From Nannochloropsis oceanica (Eukaryota > Sar > Eustigmatophyceae > Eustigmatales > Monodopsidaceae): a stretch of 64,000 nt of DNA. This document shows positions 1 to 11,177 of this stretch, one piece after another (the stretch's first letter is position 1; each line of letters starts with the position of its first letter). Under the pieces are notes generated by a model that saw only the letters and a program-made list of their open reading frames with translations, did no database searches and was not told where the DNA came from. The DNA lies in assembly GCA_004519485.1 (NCBI GenBank), contig CP038128.1, positions 327,001 to 391,000 on the forward strand, written 5' to 3'. A program made the position numbers and the translations under genes.

Positions 1-1171
1 AAAGAGACCGCTCGGCTTGCCGCCAGGGCGCGACGGGATCAAGGTCGCCTAGCACGCTTGCAAAATGCCAACCGCACGACGATCGTGGACGTGACGGCCC
101 TGGAATTGCAAATCGAAGAAAAGCGCCGCCTCAAGGAGCTGGAATTGCTGGCAGCAGCCCGGGAGGGAAAGCATGTGGCTGAGATGGTGCGACTGCGGGC
201 GGCCCAAGAAGCGCAAGCAATTGCTGCCCGTCAGGCATTGGCGCGCACTGTCAAAGACGAGTGGGCATTGCAAGCTGCGGCATGCAAGGATAAGAACAAG
301 AAGGACATAAACTTTACGGATTTGCCGGTTGCCAAATGTGGGCGTGGGGCTTTGCAAAAGCTTGATGGCGAGGACGAGGGGTATAGCGCACGTAAGAAGC
401 AACAGGTAAATGAAGGGAGAAGGCGAAGGAAATACACAACAATCATTCTGTAAGCATGAAGCTCAATTCTCTTGTCTTCTACCTTCTTCAACCATCCGAA
501 AGCATGCAGAGATGCGATCATGGACGCAAGCCCAGAGGCAAGAGCAGCAAGAGCGTAAATCGGCAGAGGCCCGCACCCGCGCTCAAGAAGCTGCCCAGTT
601 GCGCCGCGTTTTGTCCCTGGCCGACCAGCAGGCAGAGGGTGAGGCAGCCCTTCGAACGTTTTTGACACGGCAGGTTCAAATTGAAAATGCAGCACAGATA
701 GAGCGTCATTCTTTGGTAAAGATCCAGCAGCTGAGGCAGAGACAGGAGGAGGAGCAGGCGCTCTTGGCGCGCATGGGAGTGGACCCGATGCTTTCGGAGG
801 TGAATGATTGCGTAAACCACGAGACAGGGCGTATTGTCTCTGATCGCTTCCGAGGATTTTCAAGTGCACAGCGGCACGCCTTGCTGGAGGAGAATAAAAA
901 AGTTTTGCAGGAGAAGGCGGCTCGGCAGCAGCAAGAGCAGGAGGATGCACGTGCTTGGGTCAAGCAGCAGGCGCGGTGGAACGCGCTGATGGAGCAGCAG
1001 GAGGAGGAGGAACGTCATGCCCGGGCAGCACTGCACCAAGAGACTTATGCGACGCTTCAGCTGCAGAAGCAAGAGCACAAGGTGCGTGATGCCCGAAATA
1101 GGGCGGACGCTTTTGGTCGGATTGAGGAAGGGCAAGGATTGGTTAGCAAATTCGGGACGTCGCTGGCGTGA
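1..1171 (+). CDS. RIB43A-like coiled-coil protein (5' partial)
   Basis: RIB43A/RIBC2 proteins lie inside the ciliary doublet microtubule along the protofilament ribbon and stabilise the axoneme. The reading frame is open at the left edge. Exon 1 is 1-405, a 97 bp intron 406-502 (CAG|GTAAAT to CGAAAG) follows in phase 0, and exon 2 is 503-1171. About 357 residues are visible against about 380 for the family, so only some 10-20 N-terminal residues are missing. Almost the whole protein is charged coiled coil rich in Gln, Glu, Arg and Ala. Family landmarks are NANRTTIVDVTALELQIEEK near the start, HAEMRSWTQAQRQEQQ just after the intron, a NPLLSE-like PMLSEVND, SDRFRGFSSAQ (family: DRWKGMSPEQ) and a terminal LVSKFGTS. 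The match rests on these motifs in the right order. It implies a flagellate stage. Confidence 0.82.
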
Positions 1172-1770
1172 CGAAAAAGGTGAAAGAAAAGTGTCGGTGG
1201 ATGCGAGAGATGGGCAAATAACAGGTGTTGAAGGGTTTGGAGCGGCGGGAGAATAGAAGTATTGGGAAACTGAGAGAAAAAAATGCTTGAAGAAATATGA
1301 GAACGACGTAGTTGTTGCTCGCAAAAATAGGACATGTTTTCATCTGGCGTTTGTGTTCTTTCTGTTGCTTCTGTTGTGGGCTGCTGTGAGGGTGATCACT
1401 CCGACTTTATTATTGATGGACGAGTTTTCGCTTTCAGTCCCGTAAATGATACTGCTCCCTTTCTCCTCGCCCACAACAGGCGTTTCTTTCTTTGCCCTTC
1501 TACGTCTTTTTGTACCGTCTTGGGCGTAGAAACCAACGGCTTCTACTGCTATCATTCCCGCTATTACTGTGGTCCTTGTTCGTGTGAAAAAGGCATCCGC
1601 TCGTGTGTGTTGCTGCACCAGAATGAGAATGAGGAGTCAACTCCTAATGACTTAATCTTAACTCAATCTACTTCTTCATGATCTCACAGCAGCACCAAAA
1701 TGGAGTAACGTGCACACATCGACACCCACCTACACACACGACCAAGTCTTTCCCTCCACCCTCCTCCGCT
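1172..1770. other. Intergenic, between convergent genes
   Basis: This holds the 3' flanks of the RIB43A gene and the MFS gene. A 115-codon forward ORF at 1334-1681 has no recognisable domain, unusual Cys/Phe/Tyr content and no good splice context, so I do not call it. The part from 1740 to 1930 is CT-rich and belongs partly to the MFS C-terminus on the other strand. Confidence 0.5.
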
Positions 1771-3676
1771 CTAAACCACCTCGCTCCTCCTTACCCCGCC
1801 TCCATCCCTTCCCCCCTTCCCTCCTGTCGCACCCGCCGCCACTCTCGGCTGCTGTTGTTTCAACCCACTCACCGTCTGGTACGTCGACCTCAACGCCTCC
1901 CCCCCCCTCCCCCCCTCCTTCCCTCTTACCACCTTCCTCTGCGCGTCCGCTTTACGCGCTGCCCACATATCCATCAATGGAATCACATACAATGATGCCA
2001 GGCAGGCTAGTTGATAAAAATTAATCGTGGACCACCGCCCACTGTCACAGCCCGATAACGGCTCGAGGGTCAAATGACAATTGCCCGCCCCGAACTGCAT
2101 GAGAGGGGATTGAAGCAAACCCGCGCAACCGGCGATGAAAAAGGATACCCCCGCCAGCACACCAAAGAAACGAAAGCCGAGGGCATCGGCGAGGTACGCG
2201 AAGAAATAGGTAAACAAGAAGGTCCGAAACAAGGCATAGGCGATAAATGCAAGGACGAGGGGGAGGATACCTCCTTGAGCTTGAGCGATGATGATCCCGA
2301 GCCCGTAGATCACGGCCATGGACACAGTGACAGCAGCAGTGGTGACAAAACCGTATCTAGAGAGGAGGAAAGGCAGGAAAGTAGGGAATGTGGGAGAGAG
2401 GGAATAAAGGATGGTGAGCGATAATTGTCCCAAATCGGCTGTGGGCAGCGACTGTAACGGCAGCACTGGCCCCTAATCCGTGCTCTGGAGGAGGACGGGA
2501 GGAAGGGAGGAAGGAACAGGTGCATAGTCTATGAAACATAAAATCAAGATAGAGTTCAACATACATGTTCTGCCCTCCCTCCCTTCCTGCCTCTCTCTTT
2601 TTCCTCCCCACCCACCTGTCCATCAACCCCCCCACAATTGGAATTCCTAACACTCCAGCCGTCGTAACAGCCGTAAACAGCCGCACCATATAGTTCTGTT
2701 TTTCGGGACTAAGCAGATGCCCGTCGGCCAGTTGAATATCTATCGTCCCAATGTAAAAATTTGCCCAAAACGAGGCCACGACGATGAAGACTGTCACCCT
2801 CACAAAAGGCGCCGACCGAAGTTGTTCCCAAAATGAGGCTTCCTTAATGTCATCCATCGCTGCCGCTGCAGCTGAGCCAGGGTTCAGCAACGCCGTATTT
2901 TCCCGACTAGCTGCACTGGCGGTGGCATCATGGGTGGTGGTGGAGGAGAGGATGGGTAGCCCTCCCTGCCCTGGCCTCGGGGGGGCCAAGGACGTTTTTT
3001 TGAAGACGGAAGGAGCGCGGATAGGACCAACGCGAGCAATGGAGGCTTGATCGGGTACGATTTCTTCCAGCATCTGCTCTTGAAAGGAGAAGGGTTGATC
3101 GGGCCATAGGAAGAGGGAGAACGAAAAGGCCACAGCACACACTATGCTATACCCTGCAAATATCTCTTGGTATGTGAAATGGAAGCGATTCCACAGGCGA
3201 TCGAAGACGAAGAAGATGAAGAAGGAGAGGTTGAAGGAACCGGTAATGATACTGGTGACGGTAGCCTTGCTGGCTGGATAGAGGTTCGACAAATGGATTA
3301 TCGACGATTGCACTCCTGGGCCACCAAAGGCAATGAGAATGACGGCTGGAAGGTGAGTGGGGAAAGAGGGGATGGAGGCCGAGAAGAGGACAAAACCGCT
3401 CCCGACGAGCAAGATGCTCAAGGCAGAACATATGCGTGGTCCATACGCATCGAGCAAGATACCGAGGAGGAGGGGAGCGGTGAAGTTTATGGAAGTGGCC
3501 ATGACAAAGAGCCTATGGACGGCGTCACGACTTAGGGCGGGGCCTCCCTCTTCGTTTGACGCGATAAGGAGGGAGCTGGAGATGGCGGCCCATCCGAAGA
3601 TGAGTCCACCACATGCTAAGTTTTGAAAGCAGGCAGCCAGAATCATGGCTACCCGAGGAGCTTTGGGCTTCGTCAT
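1771..3676 (-). CDS. SLC43-like major facilitator transporter
   Basis: A 12-helix MFS carrier, closest in motif to the SLC43 amino-acid transporter family; the substrate is not readable from sequence. Exon 1 is 3676-2612, a 139 bp intron covers 2611-2473 (TGG|GTGGGG to GGATTAG) and exon 2 is 2472-1771, giving about 588 residues. Exon 1 carries helices 1-6, a charged loop, and helices 7-8 ending in GGLMDRW; exon 2 continues GPV, restoring the D-R-W-G loop motif of MFS proteins. Exon 2 holds YALFRTFLFTYFFAYLADAL and FGVLAG, the SLC43-type block. The C-terminal tail is basic and Gly-rich, likely cytosolic. I chose the ATG at 3676 (MTKPKAPRVAM) because it directly precedes the first helix; an in-frame ATG at 3784 would add 36 Pro/Ser-rich residues. 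Convergent with the RIB43A gene. Confidence 0.75.
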
Positions 3677-4134
3677 GGTTTCTGTTTTAGGCGTAAGGGT
3701 GAGAGGAGAAGGGTGCGCATTAAGGATAGGAAGAAAGGGTGAGTGGGGGGAGAGGGAAGAGAGATAGTGGGGAGGGTTAGACATGCATCAGCCGATCAAA
3801 GCAGGAAAAATAAGCACGATGGAAGGGATGGGACGCGCGCTTGATCCCATGTAGAAAATATTGCCAGACTGGCCTGCAGCTTGGGGAGGAGAATGGACAT
3901 CATGAAAGTGTAGACCGTGGAGAGGCTTCTAGCAACATTGAGAAGGACATTAATTTTCATCTGAACGAGACAATGGCACAATGGGGCCCGACAACAATTT
4001 TCCTGGCTTGGCTTGACGCACGTGCTGTCTGTGTCCTCGGAGCTCGTGGCGTATGAGGGGCGCAGGAGATACTTGATGGGAAAGTTTCAAGTTGGTGAAG
4101 CTCAAGTCAACCAGCCCGCATAGACACTCCCGCA

Positions 4135-4716
4135 ATGCTTGTAATTGACGCACCCCGAGATCCCTCGTTTGGGCTGCCTGAGTGGGTCGAAGAGTGGACA
4201 GAGCGGGAAAAGTTGGGAGACACGTATGACAATGTACTTCTTACTCTGTGGAGGAAGTGGGACGCTGAAGTAAGTTCTCCGCAGGGCATCATGATGACCT
4301 TGAGGCGAGAGGCGAGACCGTGTGGATGCCGGAAGGGTAGGTGCTGCTGCTGCTCGAGCAGCTCAGTCCTTCCATCAAAACACGTAAAAGTCCACGTTCC
4401 GCGGGACGTCTGCTGCGAATGAAGCTGCTTCTGTTCCCGACGCGTCCAACGCCGCCTGCCTCGACTCTATTTTGATGGGATTGGGGATCGGGACACCAGT
4501 CTAGCGGGCACTTGAACATGCCGTTGCTTGTTGGCGCCCTTTCTCGGAGAGCTTGAAACTCGCTAAGAAATTGAGTCATTCCGATTTCCAAAGTGTGTGT
4601 TTTTACCCTCTGTGCACATTGGTGTCGTTGAGTAAATTAAAACTCCCTGTCCCTTTTCCGATCAACAGGCTGGGACCTCCAAGCGGGCTCGATCGGCTGG
4701 CAAGGCATCTTCATAA
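4135..4716 (+). CDS. Possible short spliced gene (uncertain)
   Basis: A candidate only. An ORF from the ATG at 4135 reads MLVIDAPRDPSFGLPEWVEE and continues with a charged, soluble-looking composition to WRKWDAE, where a consensus donor (GAA|GTAAGT) stands at 4270 in phase 0. A downstream acceptor at 4667-4668 (TTTTCCGATCAACAG) opens an exon reading AGTSKRARSAGKASS and then a stop at 4714-4716. The joined product would be about 60 residues with a basic tail; an earlier exon could lengthen it, since the frame is open back to 4099 with an AG just before. No family recognised. It could equally be the 5' leader of the kinase gene that starts at 4768. Confidence 0.25.
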
Positions 4717-4767
4717 TCGCACGGGCGCCTTCTGCGGCTGCGTTCACGAACGTCCACAGCTGCCGTC

Positions 4768-7361
4768 ATGGCCATTTCTCGACCGCGTGGCCTGGGCCGC
4801 AACGGCAGCATTTTCCTGCTGCTAATGTCGGCGCTAGTAAGCTTTGTCTTATCCTGGACCTTCCCTTTTGCCCAGGCTTTTGTGGCCCGGCTGCCGACGC
4901 TTACTGGTGTGGTCCGTCAGCAGGTGCCACTGACATGTTCCTTGTCCTGCTTGAGTCTCGACTGCCGCCATAGCAGCACCAGCAGCACAAGTACCAGTGT
5001 TGGATTTTGCACAAGCTCGTTTCATTTGCTTATTGCTCGCCATAGCTGTCGTCGTCGAAGCCAGCGTCTGTGGTCGGCTGCGTCGGATGGAGAGGAAGGA
5101 ACGTCAGCAGAGAGCAATGCGGGAGGACAGAGTAGCAATGGGGGGGAAGGGGAAGAGACGCTGGAGGCATCTGATATGGTGGACTACACTTCCTTCGCCA
5201 CCCCCTTGTGGTCATCTCCTTCGTCCTCTTCCTCCTCATTGTTCTTATCTTCTTCATCGTTCCCTTCCTCCTTCTCCACCCCCTACTTCTCCCCGCCTCC
5301 CACCCCCCCTACCGACCCTATCCAACAACTCCAACAACGTATCCTTCAGAAAGCCCTAAAATGGCGCCGTGAGGGGCCTCTATCTACAGTCTTAGGCCAC
5401 ATACCCGAAGAGAATCTCGACATCCGCCTTCTCTACTCAGGACAAACCAATCAAGCCTTCAGAATCTACGGAAAGAGAAATAAACGCACGCCTTCCTCCG
5501 ATGGTAATAACGACGAGGTAGACGATGTTTTATTTATAAAGTACGCCCCTGACGTGGTCGGTGATGATGGGGAGGTGGTAATGAGGAAGGGGGGGAGGAC
5601 GAGGACTGAATGGGAAGGATACCGGGAGATGGGGCGGGTGATGCCTGGAATGGTGCCTCGAACATTTGTCCTTGAGGGAGGGGAGGAAGAGGGAGGAGGG
5701 GAGGGAGGATTGATGGTGGTGGAATTTCTAAGGGAGTATATTCCGTATGCGGAACTTTTGAGGAGGGGGCAGTCGGGAGGGGGGGAGAGGGGTGGGCAGG
5801 GGGTGGCGGTACAGGTGGGAAGGTTGCTGGGGAGGTACCACGGGACGGTGATGTGGAATAGCGCGTATGTGAGGGAAGAGGAGCTTTGGCGAACATTTGA
5901 AAATGAGGAGCATATTCGGTTTTGGGAGCGGTCGTTCGCGCGGCCTTTGCTGGGGCTGTTGAGAGGAGGAGGGGAGGAGGAAGGGGGGGGTTTGACCAAG
6001 GAATTTTTGGGGGAAGAACTGAGGGAGATCGTGAAGAAGGACGGGGGGGATAGAGGGGTGGTGTGGGCAGTAGAGACGCTTTGTAGGGAGTATAAAGGGA
6101 GGAAAGAAGCGTTGGTTCATGCAGATATGCACGCGATGAATATCTTGATAAAGCAGGGAGGAAGGCAAGAAGGGAGGGAGGGAGCAGCGATAGGAGCAGC
6201 AGCAGCAGCAGCAGCGACTGCAACGGTCAAAATCGTTGATGCCGAGAAGACTATGTGGGGTCCCGCTGGTTTAGATGTTGGAATGTTCCTCGCGAACCTG
6301 GCGTTTTATATGGCGACAGAGGAGGGGGGGGGGGGAGGGAGGACGAGGACGTGGGTGGGGGGAGGTGATGCAAGAGGTGTGGTGGGCGTATGAGACAGAG
6401 TTTCTAAGGGTTCAGGGGGCGAGGGGGGTGGGGGGAGGGAGGACGCAAGACGGGTTGAGAGGTGTGTTTAACGATGCTGTGGGGTACATGGGCTTGTGGT
6501 TGCTTTTCCTGACAGTGGCCAATCCCGTTGAAGTATTGCCTTTGCCAGTAGCAGAGGGATGGAGGAAAGGTGGGAGGGAGGAAGAGATGCATGCAAATGT
6601 GATGAGGGTAGCCGTTGCAGCATTACGGGATTACGCGAAATTTTGGAGGAGAAGGGAGGGAGGAGAAGGGGTGTCGTCGTCGTCGGTGTCATGGGAAAGG
6701 GAGGGGGAAGGGGATGAGAAAAGGACACGGACGTTTTGGTTTTCAGAAGAGGAGGAGGGAAGGACGGAGGGTAGGATGGAGGAAGGGAGGATGAAGACCA
6801 TTGATGGGCTTTCAGGGACAAGGGGGGGAGGGGAAAAGGAGTGGAAGGTTCCTCAGTATGGTGCCCGCAGCCGCGGCCCCGGCTGTGGTGTGGCTGGTAA
6901 TAACATGCAGCACGTGTTGGAGGTCCTACGCGATGCGATTATACCCTTCTCCTTTCTTCCTTCTTCCGACCCGCGTTCAAAAGAGGAGTGCCGAGCAGAA
7001 GAGGATGTATACATGAGGGAAGTGGTGCTGCCGGAGAGAAGTCGGAGGGCCGACCCTGCCATGTTTGAGAGGGACAGGAACACAGGGCAGTGGAATGAGG
7101 TCTCGTTGGAGGACGAGGGGGAGGACGGGGAGGAGAATTTGGGGAACGAAAAGGTTACCACGATGATGAAGATGGCGGCTGCAAATCTGGCGGCGGCAGG
7201 GGCGTCGTCTTCAGCGGCGAGGCTGAGGGAGCAGCAGGAGCAGCGGTTGAAAGCGGACTCTATCCAGAAACGAAAGGATGACTATGTAGCCCAGGAAATG
7301 GATTTGATGCGGATGATTTTGGAGGAACGTACGGGGAAGGATGTGGGGTTAGAGGGGCTCG

Positions 7362-7393
<32 letters not shown>

Positions 7394-8251
7394 GGCATCA
7401 GCACCAGTACCAGCAACCGTGACACTCGAGAAAGTGAGCGGGCGGTCACGATGAAGAGGCTGGAGGAGGGGAGAATGAGGGAGCAGCTCTTGGCGGGGAT
7501 GGCGCCGTCCTTCATGGAAGACGAGGAGGAGGGAGGGAGGGAGGGGGGATTGTTCACGCACGAGAGCGGGCAGGATGACCTGGCTACAGAAGCAGCAGCG
7601 GCCGAGGCAGCTCAGGCCCGCGCGCTGGCAGGTGCGGCCCTGCAGGCGAAGCGGCAGCAGCAACAAAGACAAGAGCAACAGCAGGAGCAGCAGCTTCTCC
7701 TGCGACAAGCAGAGGAAGCCATGGCTGCGGCTGCTGCGGCCGCAGCTGCTGTTACTGCTGCTGCAGGTATCTCCGTACCACAGCTGGAGACGGAGCAGCA
7801 GCAGCAGCAGCAGTCGTCCACGTCCCCGAATCTGCCAAAGATAATGATGAGCATGGAAAAGGCAGACGAAGACGTTGGCAAACTACGGAGAACGCTCTCA
7901 GATACTTGGCCGGCTTTTCTCCAGGAGATGGGTGAGGGAGGGAGGGGGGAACAAGAGGGTTTGTCATGGGAGAAGGCAGCAGGGGCGCAGCAGGTCGTGA
8001 CGGCGGCGGAGGAAGGGCAAACTGAAGGTCAAAGTGAGTGGCGAGATACCGAAGAAAAGGAGCAGCAGCAGCAAGAATTCGATGCATTTATCGGGCCGTC
8101 ATTCACACCTTTTCCTCCTGAGGACTTGTCCTCATCAAGCTCGCGAGGGACATCTCCTCCGCCGAGCCGGCGACAGAGCTGGACCAGTAAAGGGGGGGGG
8201 AGAGGAGGAGGAGGGAAAGGAGGAGGTGGAAAGCGACGGAAAAAAACATGA
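4768..8251 (+). CDS. Plastid-addressed methylthioribose-kinase-like protein with long low-complexity tail
   Basis: MTR kinase phosphorylates 5-methylthioribose in methionine salvage. The N-terminus is a signal peptide (about residues 12-40) ending AQAF-VARLP, a heterokont plastid presequence, then a Ser/Pro-rich linker. The kinase fold begins near residue 205 (LLYSGQTNQAFRIYG), with IKYAPDVV as the lysine strand, catalytic VHADMHAMN at 450-457 (Asp453) and metal-binding VDAE at 490-493, then GPAGLDVGMFLANL as in MtnK. After residue 515 the frame changes from +1 to +2 across a run of 12 G (6324-6335). The second frame, from about 6338, contains the rest of the kinase (EVWWAYETEFL, VFNDAVGYMG, ANVMRVAVAALRDYAKFW), so both frames belong to one gene. 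After the kinase come about 530 more residues rich in Gly, Glu, poly-Gln and poly-Ala, ending GKRRKKT. That tail could be a separate gene or contain unseen introns. Confidence 0.68.
6324..6335 (+). repeat. G12 homopolymer at the frame break of the kinase gene
   Basis: Twelve consecutive G inside the context GAG-G-run-AGGGAGG. Removing one G (or adding two) would join the two reading frames of the kinase. See the matching run at 29004-29015. Confidence 0.9.
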
Positions 8252-9230
8252 GTGTCGTTTATTAAGTGGATAAGATAGATGGAGGGGAATAGCAAGGGTT
8301 CAAGGACGACTCTGAGAAGTAGGAGGACGGATAGGAGAAATACACAGAGAAGAATGAGCTGCACACACACCATGTATTAATGTATTCGTACCAAATAACA
8401 AACAATGTGCTTCTAGCAGCAACCAGAGTATGGGACAGAAATTAAGGGGTATTGAGTTCGTTTCAGGAGGGATGAAGAATTGGAATGCTAGAGAGATACG
8501 GACATGAAGCGATATCACCTGTTTCTTGGGCATAACGATATCGACATAGATCAGCAGAAAAATGAAGTGATCCTTGCGATCGGCCCGCAAGGGCAATTGT
8601 GGATTCCGAGAGAGGAAACAACAAAAGGAATGTAGTAGAGTAGTTGCGGCTGATAGTTTCTTTGGATTTGCTGCACTGAGCGTGAATGAGCAAGTGCCCT
8701 GCTGCCGATCAGGTCACCTCCAATATGAGAGTGGTGAGACGAAAGCCTCCTGACCCGCAGTCACTGTTGTAGTATTACTTGTTACAATTACTATTTTTGT
8801 TATTATTGCTTTTGATTCTTTGGTGAGATCGATTCAATATGGTTGAGCCACTGTATGTCCTGTCGATGGCTCGATTTCATCTGGATCTGGATTGGACTTC
8901 TGTAGTTCTTCTACAGTCGTTGCGACAGGCACAAACCACGCCGAATGGCCCAAACACTACTGACACAAGATCCTTACGACCTTCTAACAGGCATCTAACA
9001 TGCATGCAGAATTGCAAAAACGCCGACCACTCGACTCTTCATGTCTCTGCAGTGTTTATCATCCGCGTCGACTCGAAATGCACTCCCATGGCCTCTTCCG
9101 TCCTCCTTACTCATCCATGCACAGGGCGGCAAGCACAACACCCATTCATTTTGCAGTACCATTAAATTCACCCTCACGGCTACCGTGCGTCCTCCTCTTA
9201 CACATCACAGGCATCGACAGGCACAAAGCC
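8252..9230. other. Intergenic region, no supported gene
   Basis: 3' flank of the kinase-like gene and promoter region of the Mpv17-like gene. ORFs here (for example 8839-9165) are short, Cys/His-rich without pattern, and lack domains. AT-rich stretch at 8765-8830. The Mpv17-like frame is open upstream to 9000 but the added residues look like translated leader. Confidence 0.5.
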
Positions 9231-10013
9231 ATGCACGATAGAAGAACATGCAGCCGCATGGCCATGCTGACCTTGCTGGCATGCACCACCACGGCATTCT
9301 TGACGCCCTCGCCGCGACAGATCTCGTTGCCCTTGATTCGGCGCCCCCATCAGCAGAGAAGTAAAGGCACCTTGTCGGCCGTGGATGCCAACGACTTGTT
9401 CCAGGGCTACATGGGGCTTATCCACACACACCCCTTGCTCACAAAGTGCGCGACGAGTGCCTGCATCGTGCCTTTAGGGGACCTGTCCGCGCAGGTCATC
9501 GAGACGTGGAAGGCGAAAAAAGCAGCTTTGGCGGAGGAGAAGCCCAAAGAGGATCTGGACGACATGAGCATCGATTGGAAGCGAGCGGTGCGTTTCCTCA
9601 TTTTTGGGGCGACTTTGCAGCCGATTTGGAACCATTACTATTTTCAGTGGTTTGACGGCTTGATCCCTCCACCTGCGGATCCAGTCAGCATGACGAATGT
9701 GTTGAAAGTCACGTTGGACCAGGGCATTCAAGCTCCAATTTTCACGGTTATCATTTTCGCTTACCTTGACTTTCTCGAGGGCAAGAACCTGCAGGAGACG
9801 AAGGATCAGATCAAGCGGGATTTCTGGCCCTGTATCACCACGAATTGGTGGGTGTGGATCCCTATTACGACACTTAACTACGTTTTCATCCCCCCTGATC
9901 TCCGCGTTCTCTTTGTAAACGTGGCTTTCTTGGGTTGGTGTGTATTCCTTTCCTTGCTGGTAAACAAAAAGGATGAAGGACCTTCCTCGCAGAACATGAC
10001 GTCTGAGACGTGA
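9231..10013 (+). CDS. Mpv17/PMP22 family membrane protein, probably plastid
   Basis: Mpv17/PMP22 proteins are small four-helix proteins of organelle inner membranes, thought to form channels or handle metabolites. The C-terminal family signature is clear: RDFWPCITTNWWVWIPITTL (family: W.VWP..Q..NF..VP), followed by IPPDLRVLFVN and a last helix FLGWCVFLSLLV. Upstream are LTKCATSACIVPLGDLSAQ and FLIFGATLQPIWNHYYF, matching helices 1-2. The leader, with ATG at 9231 or 9258 (MAMLTLLACTTTAF-LTPSP), is a short signal peptide ending in a TAF-LTP motif, so plastid envelope or thylakoid is likely. About 260 residues, no intron. A second Mpv17-like gene lies 7 kb to the right on the other strand. Confidence 0.85.
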   Translation: MHDRRTCSRMAMLTLLACTTTAFLTPSPRQISLPLIRRPHQQRSKGTLSAVDANDLFQGYMGLIHTHPLLTKCATSACIVPLGDLSAQVIETWKAKKAALAEEKPKEDLDDMSIDWKRAVRFLIFGATLQPIWNHYYFQWFDGLIPPPADPVSMTNVLKVTLDQGIQAPIFTVIIFAYLDFLEGKNLQETKDQIKRDFWPCITTNWWVWIPITTLNYVFIPPDLRVLFVNVAFLGWCVFLSLLVNKKDEGPSSQNMTSET

Positions 10014-11177
10014 GAAGCATAGCTTTTTGTAGCCTAGGGTTGATATTCTATGTACAAGTAGTGAGTGCGTGTGATGTGCGCAGTGTGTCATTCGTGTGCA
10101 TGTTTTTTTGTTTTTTTAAAAATTGTGTGTGGGGATGACCTGTGCGTGAAGTAGGGAAAGCATCCGTAAGTACATAAAAATGTTTTGACTTCTCTAGCCT
10201 ACTTAAACTTCGATAAATCTTCATTGGGGCGACTAACGAGGATATAAAGGACAACTATAAAGAAGTATAACTAACTATTTTTATCTTGTCGCGAAGATCA
10301 CAAATAGCTGGACGGAAAAAAAAAAGATGCTAAAGTTATTCACGTCGAATGGAGTCGGGTTAAGGAGCACTGAATAGCAAGGTCTCAACTTCTGCCTATT
10401 CATCGCCGCCCAGCCCTCCAAAGCTTGGCTGATAGCCATTCCCATGTAGTAGTTTATCAAAGAATGACATGCGAGTGTGAGGCTTTTTATCGCCTTTGCT
10501 GGGAATGCCGGGGAGCATGTAGAAGCACCAGCAGGGAGGATGGCCGTCGCGCTCAGCTCGGAAGGGAAGGCGACGTACCCAAAAGGAGTGGTGCACTGGA
10601 CCATATATATGAGGAGAGATGTAGCTGTTTCGAATGGAAAGATCACGGGTCGAACCACCAGATGCATAAGAAAACAACACAAAAGGACGACTTGAAGCAT
10701 ATAAAGGCTCGGAACGAGAAGAACGTCACACAGCAAGCACCACGCACGACAAACGCTAAAGCACGGCAAGGACGAAATGTCTCTTTCTGGAATAGTGCAA
10801 ACTATGCAAAATTATCAAGGCATTGATGTCCAGCCAAATATCATGTCATCGCCTTGCATAGATGCATGCCGGTTGTTTTGCCTTGCTTTGTCAAACTAGA
10901 AGTGCAAACTCAACTTGTCTCTCTTCCTTCAAGGGCCACCAGTGCCAGCACTCTCCCATTGCCGACAAAGTACACAGGGAGCTCCGGTTTCGGTGATCCT
11001 TGGAGTGGTGTGCAATGCCCGCTGCATTCCCAGTCCACGGCTACCGTCTGTGCGAAGATTCTATCTGGAACCCAACCGCATGCAGAGATGAGACATACTC
11101 CCTCCGGCGCACCCCTCCTTCGAGCATCTCTGATTCTCATGCCCGCTCTCATCACCTTTCTCATACACATAGGCACC
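10014..11177. other. Intergenic, mostly without a supported gene
   Basis: The first 260 bases are AT-rich 3' flank of the Mpv17-like gene. The middle carries the doubtful minus-strand stretch described separately. The last 300 bases lead into the ATP/ADP carrier gene; its frame is open upstream to 10854 but the codons there do not resemble a conserved N-terminus. Confidence 0.45.
10390..10640 (-). CDS. Possible short or 3'-exon coding stretch (uncertain)
   Basis: On the minus strand a frame without stops covers about 110 codons and ends at 10396. Its composition looks protein-like: ISPHIYGPVHHSFWVRRLPF, then DGHPPCWCFYMLPGIPSKGD, then MSFFDKLLHGNGYQPSFGGL. It lacks an ATG except MLPG and MSFF, so if real it is the last exon of a spliced gene. 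I cannot find a convincing partner exon and recognise no family. A TATA-like ATATAAAG stands at 10699-10706 on the plus strand and belongs to no gene I can name. Confidence 0.2.

Noticed and set aside
1334-1681. 115-codon forward ORF
   Set aside because: No domain, odd composition, lies between convergent 3' ends.
5466-6223. Pro/Ser-rich minus-strand ORFs antisense to the kinase
   Set aside because: Mirror of the GGA-rich coding strand; the plus strand has clear kinase motifs.
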